Notes: generated from the letters alone by a model not told the origin. Positions 8,015 through 16,189 are shown, counted from the first letter of the stretch. The stretch is 64,000 nucleotides of DNA from Bryobacteraceae bacterium (GCA_025055455.1 JANWXD010000014.1:33137-97136); one strand, 5' to 3'. Program-made: numbers and translations.

Positions 8015-8066
8015 TCCTAGGAGTACCCACCTAGACAGGTCGGTACTCCTAGGAAGATCATACCAG
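8015..8066 (-). promoter_or_regulatory. extended -10 promoter of the CHAT-sigma operon with an overlapping 14-bp inverted repeat
   Basis: The arms TTCCTAGGAGTACC (8015-8028) and its exact complement (8043-8056) are separated by 14 nt that contain a further 4-bp pair (ACCT/AGGT). On the minus strand a TGGTATGAT extended -10 (hexamer 8058-8063) puts the start of transcription near 8051, inside the promoter-side arm. The repeat ends 42 nt before the CHAT start codon. It could be a repressor operator or a 5' leader hairpin; there is no U-run on either side, so it is not an intrinsic terminator. Confidence 0.5.
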
Positions 8067-8203
8067 AAATGGCCGGAGATGTGGCTGCCGATTTTTCGGC
8101 TTACATTGAGGCGACGTGCGCCTGTGGCGCGCACGGGAGTTCACAACATCTTCGAGGAACCACAGCCCACAATCAATCCCAAATGATGATCGGGGGCATC
8201 GGC

Positions 8204-8298
8204 TGCTCCTAATTGAGGCTCCCCGCTGCCAAGCTGCGGGATACGCCCGATTCGAGGCTACACGCCTCACAGGCATTTCTTTCGGCGAATTAGGAGCA
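8204..8298. repeat. 95-bp element bounded by perfect 11-bp inverted repeats
   Basis: TGCTCCTAATT at 8204-8214 is exactly complementary to 8288-8298. The interior contains smaller hairpins, such as GAGGC/GCCTC around the loop TACAC and CCCGC/GCGGG. No transposase or coding frame is present. It may be a structured RNA, a miniature inverted-repeat element or a remnant of one. Confidence 0.45.
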
Positions 8299-8356
8299 AC
8301 CCTTTAGAGACCAGCAGGTTACCGAGTCAGGGAGGATTGTGACCGGCTCCGCCCCA

Positions 8357-8376
8357 CCCCCACACGCGCGTGGGGG
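8357..8376 (-). terminator. hairpin after the ATPase gene
   Basis: A perfect 7-bp stem CCCCCAC/GTGGGGG with a 6-nt loop begins 19 bp beyond the stop codon of the ATPase gene. There is no U-run, so it may be a Rho-dependent or stabilising 3' hairpin. Confidence 0.4.
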
Positions 8377-8394
8377 CCAGTGCCGGGGAAGCCT

Positions 8395-8973
8395 TTACAT
8401 CGGTAGATCGGTCGTATAAACGTGCCGATTGATGTGCCGATCCAAGTTGATCACGTAGGTCTCCGGGGCTTCGATAAAAACCGACGAGTGCGTGGCCGCG
8501 ATGATCCGGAACCGCTTGCGCGCCACCAGCTCCTGAAGCGACTGCAAGATCCGCCGTTGGTTGGCGACCGAAAGAGCCATCTCGGGCTCGTCCAGCAGCA
8601 GGATGGTGCCGTCGGGCAGCCCCGGGAAACTCTGGTGAAACATTGCCAACATCACCTGCCCGTGACTGGCGATCTGCAAGAACTCGAGCATCCGAGGGTC
8701 ATTTTTGAAAAAATCGAGCTTCATCCGCGGATTGTGTTGCTCGGCGTCGAAAAGCAGCACGTTGTCCGTCGGGACGCCGCCCCGCTCGAGCTTGTAAACG
8801 TATCCATCCACCTGCTCTCCGCGCAAGGCGTAGTAAATGGAGTGCAGCAGGGTGGATTTCCCGCAGCCGTTTTCCCCGGTCAGCATGATCAGTGGATGGG
8901 ACAAATCCACGATCATCGGCATGTGGAAATTCAGAGTCGTGAGCACGGGATGAGCTAGGATCTTCAGAACCAT
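8395..8973 (-). CDS. small ABC/AAA-type ATPase
   Basis: 192 residues with a complete nucleotide-binding core: Walker A GENGCGKST (33-41), Walker B TILLLDEPEMALS, and a switch histidine in AATHSS. The N-terminal LNFHMPMIVDLSHPLIMLTG matches the predicted ATPases of the COG3910/AAA_15 group that resemble RecF and OLD proteins rather than transporter ATPases. There is no clear ABC signature and no room for a coiled coil or nuclease domain, so it probably works with a partner. It starts 15 bp after the DUF1501 gene and is probably co-transcribed with it, although no functional link is evident. Substrate unknown. Confidence 0.75.
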   Translation of the reverse strand: MVLKILAHPVLTTLNFHMPMIVDLSHPLIMLTGENGCGKSTLLHSIYYALRGEQVDGYVYKLERGGVPTDNVLLFDAEQHNPRMKLDFFKNDPRMLEFLQIASHGQVMLAMFHQSFPGLPDGTILLLDEPEMALSVANQRRILQSLQELVARKRFRIIAATHSSVFIEAPETYVINLDRHINRHVYTTDLPM

Positions 8974-8988
8974 CCTGGTCGCGTCGCT

Positions 8989-10452
8989 TCAAACCAGCAG
9001 TTTCTTGACAACCTCTCCGGAGACGTCGGTCAGCCGGAAGTGGCGGCCTTGGTACTGATAGGTTAGCCGCGTATGGTCCACGCCCAGGCAGTGAAGGATC
9101 GTGGCTTGAAGGTCATGGATGTGGACCGGATCCGAGACGATGTTGTAACAATAGTCATCCGTCTCGCCAATCGTGATGCCGGGCTTGATGCCCCCGCCGG
9201 CCAGCCACATCGTGAAGCAGCGCGGATGATGATCTCGTCCGTAGTTGGTTTCCGTCAGCCGTCCCTGGCAGTACACCGTGCGTCCGAATTCCCCTCCCCA
9301 GATCACGAGCGTGTCGTCGAGCAGCCCGCGCTGCTTCAAGTCCAGAATCAGCGCCGCAGAAGGCTGGTCCACGCTCTTGCACTGGAGGGCAATGTCCCGC
9401 GGCAGGTCATTGTGCTGATCCCAGCCGCGCTTGTACAACTGCACGAACCGCACGCCGCGCTCGACCAGCCGCCGCGCCAGCAGGCAGTGGTTGGCGTAGG
9501 TGCCCGGCTTGCGTGCCTCCTCGCCGTACAGCTCGAAGATGTAGTCGGGCTCGTTGGACAGGTCCACCAGTTCGGGCACCGACGCCTGCATGCGGAAGGC
9601 CATCTCGAACTGGGCAATACGCGTCTCGATTTCGGGATCCGCGTAGGCTTGCGCCCGTGTGCGGTTGAGCTCCTGAAGGCTGTCGAGCATGAGCCGCCGT
9701 AGGTCGCGGTCCACGCCTGGCGGGTCCGACAGGTACAGCACCGGATCCCCGCCGGAGCGGAACTGCACGCCCTGGTAGCGAGAGGGCAGAAAACCGCTCC
9801 CCCACAAGCGAGAAAACAGCGGCTGGTCCACGTTCAACGCGCTGGCTTGCGATACCATCACCACGAAGGCCGGCAAATTCTCGTTCTCGCTGCCCAACCC
9901 ATAGCTGACCCAAGCGCCCATGCTCGGCCGCCCCGGCTGCTGGCTTCCGGTCTGGATGAACGTGATCGCTGGGTCGTGATTGATGGCCTCCGTATGGACA
10001 CTCTTCACGATGGCGATGTCGTCCACGATCCGGGCGTGGTACGGCAACAGTTCGCTCAACCACGCGCCGGACTGGCCGTGCTGCTGAAACTTGAAAATGG
10101 AATTGGCCACCGGCAGAGTGCCCTGGCCGGACGTCATCCCGGTGATGCGCTGGCCCATCCGCACCGAATCGGGCAGCTCGGTTCCCCGAAGTCGTTCCAG
10201 TTGCGGCTTGTAGTCGAACAAGTCAATCTGCGACGGCCCGCCGGACTGGTGCAGAAAAATCACGTGCTTCGCCTTGGGGGTGAAGTGCGGCAGATCCGCG
10301 AGCCCGCCCGTTTTGGGGTTGATCGCCGGCGTGCCGGCAAATAGCTTCGGCTCGAGTAGCGACGCGAGCGCCGCAACACCTAGGCCCGTGCTGGTCAGCG
10401 AGAAGAAGTGACGACGCGTGATGGCCAACCGCAGCTCGTCGTGGCAGCACAT
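8989..10452 (-). CDS. DUF1501 protein, Tat-exported, sulfatase-like fold
   Basis: 487 residues from the ATG at 10452, 7 nt after GAGGAGG; a second ATG at 10458 is too close to the ribosome site. The N-terminus carries a twin-arginine signal ([20 protein letters not shown]). The body has DUF1501 features: [58 protein letters not shown] and [20 protein letters not shown]1501 proteins share the alkaline phosphatase/sulfatase fold and are usually paired with a DUF1553/DUF1549 cytochrome-like protein; no such partner is in the window. A TATGAT lies at 10481-10486 upstream. Substrate unknown. Confidence 0.88.
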   Translation of the reverse strand: MCCHDELRLAITRRHFFSLTSTGLGVAALASLLEPKLFAGTPAINPKTGGLADLPHFTPKAKHVIFLHQSGGPSQIDLFDYKPQLERLRGTELPDSVRMGQRITGMTSGQGTLPVANSIFKFQQHGQSGAWLSELLPYHARIVDDIAIVKSVHTEAINHDPAITFIQTGSQQPGRPSMGAWVSYGLGSENENLPAFVVMVSQASALNVDQPLFSRLWGSGFLPSRYQGVQFRSGGDPVLYLSDPPGVDRDLRRLMLDSLQELNRTRAQAYADPEIETRIAQFEMAFRMQASVPELVDLSNEPDYIFELYGEEARKPGTYANHCLLARRLVERGVRFVQLYKRGWDQHNDLPRDIALQCKSVDQPSAALILDLKQRGLLDDTLVIWGGEFGRTVYCQGRLTETNYGRDHHPRCFTMWLAGGGIKPGITIGETDDYCYNIVSDPVHIHDLQATILHCLGVDHTRLTYQYQGRHFRLTDVSGEVVKKLLV

Positions 10453-10539
10453 CGACATGCCTCCTCTGAGGATTGCTCCTATCATACCTCCCCCGGCAAG
10501 CGCTCGGGCAGGCCCCGCGAACCGCGATAGTCTGGAGCC

Positions 10540-12120
10540 ATGACCACCACACCATCGACCGCCGCCGACCACTTCGTCAACGCATTGAAGACGCGCGGCG
10601 TCACCTGGGTGGCGACCCTGTGCGGACACGGACTCGAACCGCTCTACTTCGCCGCCACCAAGGTCGGCTTGCGCCTCGTGGACACGCGCAACGAACAAAC
10701 CGCCAGCTACATGGCAGAGGCCTACGGCAGGCTCACGCGCCGCGCCGGCGTCTGTGCGGTTTCAAGCGGTGTGGCCCACATCAACGCTCTGACGGGCCTG
10801 GCCAACGCGTGGTTCGACAGTTCTCCGATGCTGCTGGTGACCGGCGAGGGAGCCGTGCGCACGGCCGGCTTGGGCCATTTTCAAGACATGGACCACACCG
10901 GCTTGGCGCGGCCCCTGGCCCGGTACGCGCGCCGGCTAGATCATCCCGCGCGCACTCTGGAGATCCTCGACGCCGCCTTTCACGCAGCCGAGGGGCCGCC
11001 GCCGGGCCCTGCACAGATCACCTTTCCCCTGGACGTCCAGAACACGCCGATCGAAGAAGGCGAGCTGGTGAAGCCGGGCCCGCCCACCCCCTGGCGGCCC
11101 GCCGAAACCGATCCCGAGGAGATCGCGCGGCGCCTCAGCCAAGCCTCGCAGCCTCTGATCGTGGCCGGCAGCGGCTTGTTTTACGCCGGCGCCTCCGAGG
11201 CGATGCTACATTTCGCGGAACGCTTCTCCATTCCGGTGGCGGTTCCCATCTGGGACCGCGGCCCCGTCAATCGCGTCAGCGACACCTTCGTCGGCGTGCT
11301 CGGCGCGGCCACCGGCGGTCCCCGATTGCTGGCCGACGCAGATTGCATCTTGCTGGCCGGGGCGGCCGTGGACTACCGCATTGGTTTCCTCCAGCCCGAC
11401 GCTGTGCGCCCGGAGGCGGCGCTCTTTCGTCTCACCCACGGATTCCGAGAGCTTCTTGCGCTCTCGGAACGTCGCGGCCTGCGAGCTTTCACCTCTTGGC
11501 TCGCCGAGGCGCGGCGCCGGCGCGTCGCATTTCGCCAAGCCATCGAAGATTCCGCGGCGGCTCAGGCGCGGGCGGGCACGCACGCCGTTCACGTGCTCTC
11601 TGCCCTGCGCCGGGTCATGACCGAAGACGCGGTGCTTCTGGTAGATGGCGGCGCCATTGGGCAATGGTTCCACCAACTACTCTGCGACCGCTATCCGGAG
11701 CATTGGCTCACCTGCGGCCGCAGCGGCGTCGTGGGCTGGGGGATCGGCGGCGCGATGGCGGCGCGCCTAGCTTTCCCGGATCGCCCCGTGATTCTGTTGT
11801 CCGGCGACGGCGCTTTCACGTTTACCGTGGCGGACCTAGAGTCCGCCGTGCGGCAGCGGTTGCCGTTCGTCGCCGTGGTGGCGGACGATCAGGCCTGGGG
11901 GATCACCAAGGCCGGGCACGAGCGGCAGTTCGGCCAGCCGATCGCCAGCACGCTCGGTCCGATTGCCCTGGATCGGCTTGCCGAAGCACTCGGCGCACGC
12001 GGCTTACGGCTGGAGCGCGCCGAGCAGATCGCACCGGCGCTAGAAGAAGCTCTGGGCGCTCGGGAAGTGACGGTGTTGCACGTGCCGGTCGTAGGCGGCC
12101 TGCCCGCCGGATCGGCTTGA
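10540..12120 (+). CDS. thiamine diphosphate-dependent enzyme of the acetolactate synthase/pyruvate decarboxylase superfamily
   Basis: 526 residues with the usual three domains. The N-terminal pyrimidine domain has the catalytic glutamate E52 in [19 protein letters not shown] and [17 protein letters not shown]. The central domain follows, and the C-terminal domain binds the diphosphate: GDGAFTF (G422-D423-G424) and, 24 residues on, ADDQAWG. In most members the second motif has Asn-Asn; here it is Asp-Asp (449-450), which changes the magnesium ligands. This may be a distinct subgroup with unknown substrate. The ATG follows GGAGCC. An AhpD-like and a NfeD-like gene follow closely, so they may be co-transcribed. 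Confidence 0.85.
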   Translation: MTTTPSTAADHFVNALKTRGVTWVATLCGHGLEPLYFAATKVGLRLVDTRNEQTASYMAEAYGRLTRRAGVCAVSSGVAHINALTGLANAWFDSSPMLLVTGEGAVRTAGLGHFQDMDHTGLARPLARYARRLDHPARTLEILDAAFHAAEGPPPGPAQITFPLDVQNTPIEEGELVKPGPPTPWRPAETDPEEIARRLSQASQPLIVAGSGLFYAGASEAMLHFAERFSIPVAVPIWDRGPVNRVSDTFVGVLGAATGGPRLLADADCILLAGAAVDYRIGFLQPDAVRPEAALFRLTHGFRELLALSERRGLRAFTSWLAEARRRRVAFRQAIEDSAAAQARAGTHAVHVLSALRRVMTEDAVLLVDGGAIGQWFHQLLCDRYPEHWLTCGRSGVVGWGIGGAMAARLAFPDRPVILLSGDGAFTFTVADLESAVRQRLPFVAVVADDQAWGITKAGHERQFGQPIASTLGPIALDRLAEALGARGLRLERAEQIAPALEEALGAREVTVLHVPVVGGLPAGSA

Positions 12121-12157
12121 GTCCGCAGCAAGCTACCCTAGCCAGAGGAGGATACCC

Positions 12158-12490
12158 ATGTCATCATTGCCCGAGTCGGTCTCAAAATTCCGTGAACGCT
12201 ACCCGCGCATCTGGCACGCCTTCGAGCAGTTAGGCGCCGAGTGCCACGAGGCCGGCCCGCTCGACGAGAAAACCCGCCGGCTCGTCAAGCTGGCGCTGGC
12301 CGTGGCTCACCGCCACGAAGGCGCGGTGCATTCGGCCGTGCGCAACGCCCTCGCTTCCGGCGTGAGCCCGGACGCCATGCGGCACACAGCCCTGCTGGCC
12401 GTCACCACCATCGGATGGCCCGCAGCGTTCGCCGCTCTCACTTGGATCGAGGAGGCCCTCGAAAGCCAAAGTGGCCCAACCGGCGTCTGA
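12158..12490 (+). CDS. carboxymuconolactone decarboxylase (AhpD-like) family protein lacking the CxxC
   Basis: 110 helical residues matching the CMD/AhpD fold: LDEKTRRLVKLALAVAHRHEGAVHSAVRNALASGVSPDAMRHTALLAVTTIGWP... in which the AhpD active-site segment normally reads CxxC-x3-H. Here the region reads HRHEGAVHSAVRNAL and both cysteines are missing, so peroxidase-type disulfide chemistry is not possible. The conserved E and H positions suggest a decarboxylase-like or purely structural role. AGAGGAGG lies 8 nt before the ATG. The last 20 bp overlap the next gene. Confidence 0.8.
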   Translation: MSSLPESVSKFRERYPRIWHAFEQLGAECHEAGPLDEKTRRLVKLALAVAHRHEGAVHSAVRNALASGVSPDAMRHTALLAVTTIGWPAAFAALTWIEEALESQSGPTGV

Positions 12491-12881
12491 ACCTCGCGGA
12501 AAAGGCGTCTTCCGGCGTTACCTCCTGCTACAGATCCCGGGCTGGATCTTGGTGGCGCTGATTCTGGCCGGCCTGCACCGCTGGGCCGGACTGCCGCTAT
12601 GGGCGGCCGCCACCGCTTATGCCGTCTACGTGGGAAAAGACTTCCTGCTGTACCCTTTCCTCCGGCGGGCCTACGAACCAGACCCGCGGTCAGGCGTCGA
12701 GCGGCTGGTTGGCCAGCGAGGTGTGGCCGAGACCGATTTGAGTCCCGACGGCTTTGTCCGCGTGCGCGGCGAGTTATGGGGCGCCGAGCTGGAACCGGCC
12801 GGCGCCAGAGCGTTGCGCGGCGATCCAATCGTAGTTACGGGCGCCCGCGGCATGACGCTGCGTGTTCGACGGAGCGAGTGA
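12471..12881 (+). CDS. small NfeD-like membrane protein
   Basis: 136 residues from a GTG that lies inside the end of the AhpD-like gene. Two hydrophobic segments (about 17-33 LLLQIPGWILVALILAG and 41-62 LPLWAAATAYAVYVGKDFLL) are followed by a soluble beta-rich domain: RLVGQRGVAETDLSPDGFVRVRGELWGAEL and a VVTGARGMTLRVRR end. That C-terminal pattern is the OB-fold domain of NfeD proteins, which associate with membrane proteases or stomatin-like proteins. No stomatin/SPFH gene is adjacent. The short two-helix form without a protease domain matches the NfeD1b-type truncated members. Confidence 0.75.
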   Translation: MAQPASEPRGKGVFRRYLLLQIPGWILVALILAGLHRWAGLPLWAAATAYAVYVGKDFLLYPFLRRAYEPDPRSGVERLVGQRGVAETDLSPDGFVRVRGELWGAELEPAGARALRGDPIVVTGARGMTLRVRRSE

Positions 12882-12920
12882 ACCCCGACAACGATCCGCC
12901 TCGGCGCCGATAAGCCCTGC

Positions 12921-13322
12921 GTGGACGCGTTTGTTCGCAACGCCGAGGCTCTGCTGGATACCGCCTCGAGTCCCGCCAGCCCGGGCGAAGAGTCCGAATG
13001 GGTCGCGCTCGTCGGCCCGGGCTCGCAGATCCGCCTGCTTGCGGGAACCGATTGGCCACTGGAATCCTTGCGCCTGCATCACGGCGCGCTCATGGCCTAT
13101 CGTGTATCTCGCCGGCGCGGCAAAGTGCGGATCGAGGGGCGCGCCGAGCGCCGAAGTGTCACCCTGGAACGCGAGACCGCACTGCCGGCGCTTCAGTTGT
13201 CCTCCTGCACCCGGCGTTGCTCGAGCGGGGAGGCCAGATTCTGCGTTTCTCCTTCCGGCTCTTTGCCTTCCGCGGCGACTGGGGCCTTTTTGCCGAGCTG
13301 GTTCAGAATCCACCGCACGTAG
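12921..13322 (+). CDS. hypothetical protein converging on and overlapping the transglycosylase gene
   Basis: 133 residues from a GTG. Residues 1-90 look like real protein (EWVALVGPGSQIRLLAGTDW, SLRLHHGALMAYRVSRRRGK, VRIEGRAERRSVTLE), a compact alpha/beta sequence that I cannot assign to a family. The remaining residues (SCTRRCSSGEARF... onward) are encoded opposite the 3' end of the lytic transglycosylase gene and look like low-quality read-through. The overlap is 130 bp, unusual for convergent genes; the true stop may have been lost by a frameshift. A GCCGATAA octamer lies 8 bp upstream but has no matching -35. Confidence 0.45.
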   Translation: MDAFVRNAEALLDTASSPASPGEESEWVALVGPGSQIRLLAGTDWPLESLRLHHGALMAYRVSRRRGKVRIEGRAERRSVTLERETALPALQLSSCTRRCSSGEARFCVSPSGSLPSAATGAFLPSWFRIHRT

Positions 13323-13909
13323 GCGACCGTCTCGGGGAAGGAAGGCACGCCGCCGGCCGCATCCACCGCGGAAGGCCCGGCATTGTATGCCCCCAGTGCA
13401 CGGGACAAGTCGCCGCGGTAGCGATCGAGCAACTCGCGCAAGTAGCGCGCCCCCGCGCGAATGTTTTCCCCGGGGTCGAACGCATCGGTCACCCCCAGCT
13501 CGCGGGCCGTTTCGGGCATCAGCTGCATCAGCCCCAGCGCTCCCCGGGAGGAGACGGCGCAAGGATCGAAGCCGGATTCTCTTTCGATGACGGCCCAGAG
13601 CAAAGCTTCCTCGAGCCGCTCGCGTCGCGCCGCCTGCTGAACGAGCGGAGAAATGTCCGGTTTCGCCAACGGGCCGCAGCCTTGCGGCGCGACTCTGTCC
13701 GGCTCAAGCGAGGCTGCCGGCCCGAGGGCCGATTCCCTCTGACGCCTGACGGCAGCGAGCTGCTGCGCAATGGCCTGTTCCATGGCCCGGATGCTCTCTT
13801 GCTGGCGCGCCACCGATCGTGCCAGCGCCTGCTCGGCGGCCCGGGGTTCGCTCGCCGAAGCCGCCAGGGCCACGACGGCCGGCAGCCAGCTAGATCGAAT
13901 CCCCGGCAT
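13193..13909 (-). CDS. lytic transglycosylase (SLT domain)
   Basis: 238 residues. A short signal peptide (WLPAVVALAASASE) is followed by a helical, partly coiled-coil stretch to about residue 95, then the Slt-type catalytic domain: the catalytic glutamate E111 in WAVIERESGFDP, then SSRGALGLMQLMPETARELGV, ENIRAGARYLRELLDRY and LALGAYNAGPSAVD-like LGAYNAGPSAVD. It cleaves peptidoglycan glycan strands with 1,6-anhydro products. It lies at the edge of the flagellar island, and the FlgJ encoded nearby lacks its own muramidase domain, so this enzyme may open the wall for the rod; that link is an inference from context. Confidence 0.87.
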   Translation of the reverse strand: MPGIRSSWLPAVVALAASASEPRAAEQALARSVARQQESIRAMEQAIAQQLAAVRRQRESALGPAASLEPDRVAPQGCGPLAKPDISPLVQQAARRERLEEALLWAVIERESGFDPCAVSSRGALGLMQLMPETARELGVTDAFDPGENIRAGARYLRELLDRYRGDLSRALGAYNAGPSAVDAAGGVPSFPETVAYVRWILNQLGKKAPVAAEGKEPEGETQNLASPLEQRRVQEDN

Positions 13910-14006
13910 AAGGTTTCGTTCTCAAATCGAACCGCGGCGTCCGATGAGAAAAGAGGAGCAGAGGACCCAAGCGGCGCATCGCCGCCGGTCCGGGAAGGAG
14001 CAGGTT

Positions 14007-14291
14007 ATGGAGATCACGGCGTTGCACCGGCCCGCACCCGTGCAGTCGGCCGCTGGGCAGCCCGTGGCGCCGGAGCAGGCCGCGCAGAACCGCGAGCTCA
14101 TCCAAGCGGTCAAGGCGCTCAACGCCGCTGAGCTGTTCGGTCAGGACCGAGAACTGACGTTCGCGGTGGATCGTGAGACCCAACGCACCGTCATTCGGGT
14201 GGTGGACCGCAAGACTCGGGATGTCATCCAGCAGATTCCGCCCGAGCACGTGCTCGAGCTGGCGCGCGAGCATCGGCGCGGACGCGAATGA
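14007..14291 (+). CDS. flaG: flagellar protein FlaG
   Basis: 94 residues from an ATG preceded by GGAGCAGGTT. The C-terminal half carries the FlaG signature: ELTFAVDRETQRTVIRVVDR and DVIQQIPPEHVLELA, the latter being nearly universal in the family. FlaG affects flagellar filament length and is usually encoded next to flagellin, fliD and fliS; here fliS follows 66 bp downstream but fliC and fliD are not present. The N-terminal 35 residues are low in complexity (APVQSAAGQPVAPEQAAQN), as usual for this protein. Confidence 0.85.
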   Translation: MEITALHRPAPVQSAAGQPVAPEQAAQNRELIQAVKALNAAELFGQDRELTFAVDRETQRTVIRVVDRKTRDVIQQIPPEHVLELAREHRRGRE

Positions 14292-14330
14292 AACAAAACG
14301 GGCGCATTTTGAATCCATCCCGCCGGCGCG

Positions 14331-14338
14331 GCCGATAA
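14331..14338 (+). promoter_or_regulatory. possible sigma28 -10 element before fliS
   Basis: A perfect GCCGATAA octamer lies 19 bp before the fliS ATG. The -35 position (14312-14319) reads AATCCATC and fits TAAAGTTT poorly, so this is tentative. Confidence 0.25.
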
Positions 14339-14357
14339 GGGGTGTAGGAGGAACGGA

Positions 14358-14804
14358 ATGGTCGGCACCGTGCAGGACGCCTATTTGGAAAGCCGCGTGC
14401 TGTCCGCCACTCCGCTGGAGCTGGTCCGGATCCTGTACCGGCTGGCCATCGAGCGGCTCCGCGAAGCCAAGGCCCATCAGGCCGCCGGCGACGTCACCGC
14501 CCGTTCGAAATCCCTCACTAAGACTTCGGAAATTCTCGCCGAGCTGACGGTCTCCCTCGACATGGCCCGAGGAGGAGCGCTGAGCGCCCGGCTGGCCGCG
14601 CTTTACCAGTACATGCAATCCCGCCTTCTGGAGGCGAACTTCCGCCAGGACATGGCGCTCGTGGATGAGGTCATCGGTTTGCTTTCCACCCTGCTGGAGG
14701 CCTGGCAGCAGATCGAGGTACCCCATCCGGCGGCGCCGGTTGCAGAGTCGGCGGCCTTCAACGCTGCCTATCCGCATCGAGTTTCGCTGGACCTGAGCGT
14801 GTAG
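14358..14804 (+). CDS. fliS: flagellar export chaperone FliS
   Basis: 148 residues starting at an ATG after GTAGGAGGAACGG. The helical FliS pattern is plain: AYLESRVLSATPLELVRILYRLAIERLREAK, SLTKTSEILAELTVSLDM and LYQYMQSRLLEANFRQD. FliS binds the C-terminal tail of flagellin in the cytoplasm and prevents premature polymerisation before export. Its client flagellin is not in the window. Together with flaG it forms a short plus-strand pair. The 3' end overlaps the convergent flgJ by 47 bp. Confidence 0.9.
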   Translation: MVGTVQDAYLESRVLSATPLELVRILYRLAIERLREAKAHQAAGDVTARSKSLTKTSEILAELTVSLDMARGGALSARLAALYQYMQSRLLEANFRQDMALVDEVIGLLSTLLEAWQQIEVPHPAAPVAESAAFNAAYPHRVSLDLSV

Positions 14805-15090
14805 CCCCCTGAACCGCCTCGAGTCCTTCCCCGATCAGACGGGCCAGGCCCAACCCGCCGCCGTGGGCCAACGCCCGAGCCAATTCTTCCTCGGCCATCT
14901 CGAGAGCTGTAGCAGCCGCGTCCTCGCGATCCGTGCCGAGCCAGCCGCTCCAACCCGCCTCGCGCGCTGACTTGAGCAGCCGCGCCAGTAGCAGCGCCTC
15001 GAACTCCCGCGCTGCCTCTTCCAACCGCTGGCGGGACGCCTCCGAAGAAGACGGCGCGCTGCCCGCGGGGCCCAAAGCGTGCAGCTCCAT
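14758..15090 (-). CDS. flgJ: rod-binding protein FlgJ (N-terminal domain only)
   Basis: 110 residues matching only the N-terminal rod-capping half of FlgJ: RLEEAAREFEALLLARLLKSAREAGW, then EMAEEELARALAHGGGLGLARLIGEGL. The C-terminal peptidoglycan hydrolase domain found in enterobacterial FlgJ is absent, as in many non-proteobacterial flagella. It caps the growing rod in the periplasm. It is the last gene of the minus-strand series flgF-flgG-flgA-flgH-flgI-flgJ, directly after the flgI stop. A separate lytic transglycosylase is encoded about 850 bp away and may supply the missing activity. Confidence 0.85.
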   Translation of the reverse strand: MELHALGPAGSAPSSSEASRQRLEEAAREFEALLLARLLKSAREAGWSGWLGTDREDAAATALEMAEEELARALAHGGGLGLARLIGEGLEAVQGATRSGPAKLDADRQR

Positions 15091-15091
15091 T

Positions 15092-16189
15092 TCAGATCAC
15101 CTCCAGCTCGGCCTCGAGCGCCCCAGCCGCCCGCAGGTTTTCCAGAATGGCAATGATGTCTCGCGGCGTCGAACCCACTGAGGTGAGCGCCCGGACCAGT
15201 TCCTCCACGGTGGCACCCTCCTTGAGCACGACGTTGCGCGCTTTGTCTTCCTTGATGCCCACTCCCACTTGCGGCACCACCTGTGTGGTTCCAGGCGACA
15301 GGGGCGGTGGCTGGGAAACGGCGAATGCGGTCTGGATCTCCACGGTCAGATTCCCGTGCAGGATCGCTACCGGCGAGATGCGCACCTCCTTTCCCATCAC
15401 GATCGTTCCGGTGCGCTCGTTCACCACCACTTTCGCGGGCCGGTCCGTCTCCACCGTGAGCCGTTCCAGCTCGGCGATGAACTCCGCCGCTCGTCCGATG
15501 AAAGCCTCCGGCACCCGAACGCTGACCACGGCGGCGTTGTCGGCCCGGGCCGCCGGCTCGCCCTCGGAGGCGAACTTCCGGTTCACCGCCGCGGCGATGC
15601 GCACGGCAGTGGAAAAATCCGCCTGCCGGAGTTGCAACTTCACGTGGCCCGTCGGCTCCGCCGTGGGGGCGGGCCGCTCGACCGTGGCTCCGTTCGGCAC
15701 TCGGCCCACGGTCGGATGGTTGACGGTTTGACTCGTACCGAGACGTCCGGCCACGAACCCTCCCGTGACCACCGGACCCTGTGCGACGGCGTACACCTGC
15801 CCGTCGGCCCCCCGCAAGCTGGTAAGCAACAGCAAGCCCCCTTGCAGGTTGGAAGCATCGCCGATGGCCGCCACGGTGACATCGATCTTGGTGCCGGGCC
15901 GCGCAAACGGCGGCAGCACAGCCGTCACCATGACCGCCGCGGTGTTGTTCACACGGATCGCCTCGGGGGCGACCGAGACCCCCATGCGCTCGAGCAGGTT
16001 GGTCAAGCTCTGCGCCGAAAACACCGTCTGGCGGCGGTCTCCCGTTCCCGCCAATCCCACGACCAGACCATAGCCGATCAGTTGGTTCTCCCGGACGCCC
16101 TCGAGCGAGACCAGCTCCTTGAGCCGCGTGGCGCCGCCGAGCGGAGCGAGCCCCGCCAGGATCGCCACCACCGTCCGCAGGCTGCGCAT
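15092..16189 (-). CDS. flgI: flagellar P-ring protein FlgI
   Basis: 365 residues with a signal peptide (MRSLRTVVAILAGLAPLGGA) and family features throughout: LKELVSLEGVRENQLIGYGLVVGLAGTGD, FTAQSLTNLL-like FSAQSLTNLLERMGV, AAVMVTAVLPPFARPGTKIDV, ASNLQGGLLLLT and DIIAILENLRAAGALEAELEVI at the end. FlgI forms the P ring around the rod in the peptidoglycan layer, which indicates a Gram-negative envelope. The ATG is preceded by GGGGAGGGG. It follows flgH with a 16-bp gap. Confidence 0.95.
   Translation of the reverse strand: MRSLRTVVAILAGLAPLGGATRLKELVSLEGVRENQLIGYGLVVGLAGTGDRRQTVFSAQSLTNLLERMGVSVAPEAIRVNNTAAVMVTAVLPPFARPGTKIDVTVAAIGDASNLQGGLLLLTSLRGADGQVYAVAQGPVVTGGFVAGRLGTSQTVNHPTVGRVPNGATVERPAPTAEPTGHVKLQLRQADFSTAVRIAAAVNRKFASEGEPAARADNAAVVSVRVPEAFIGRAAEFIAELERLTVETDRPAKVVVNERTGTIVMGKEVRISPVAILHGNLTVEIQTAFAVSQPPPLSPGTTQVVPQVGVGIKEDKARNVVLKEGATVEELVRALTSVGSTPRDIIAILENLRAAGALEAELEVI

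Larger units (their letters stand above)
7973..8394. other. intergenic region rich in inverted repeats
   Basis: A 420-bp stretch with no convincing gene between the CHAT and ATPase genes. It holds three inverted repeats (8015-8056, 8204-8298, 8357-8376), listed separately. The remaining sequence shows nothing else I can name. Confidence 0.5.

Noticed and set aside
8058..8276. A 72-codon minus-strand frame in the repeat-rich intergenic region
   Set aside because: It lacks a ribosome site and family pattern and overlaps the promoter and the 95-bp inverted-repeat element.
10473..12233. A 586-codon plus-strand frame over the ThDP enzyme gene
   Set aside because: It is a shifted frame of the ThDP gene with Arg-rich composition and no family motif.
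12906..12913. GCCGATAA sigma28-type -10 before the hypothetical gene at 12921
   Set aside because: The -35 position reads GACAACGA, which does not fit, and the downstream gene shows no flagellar link.
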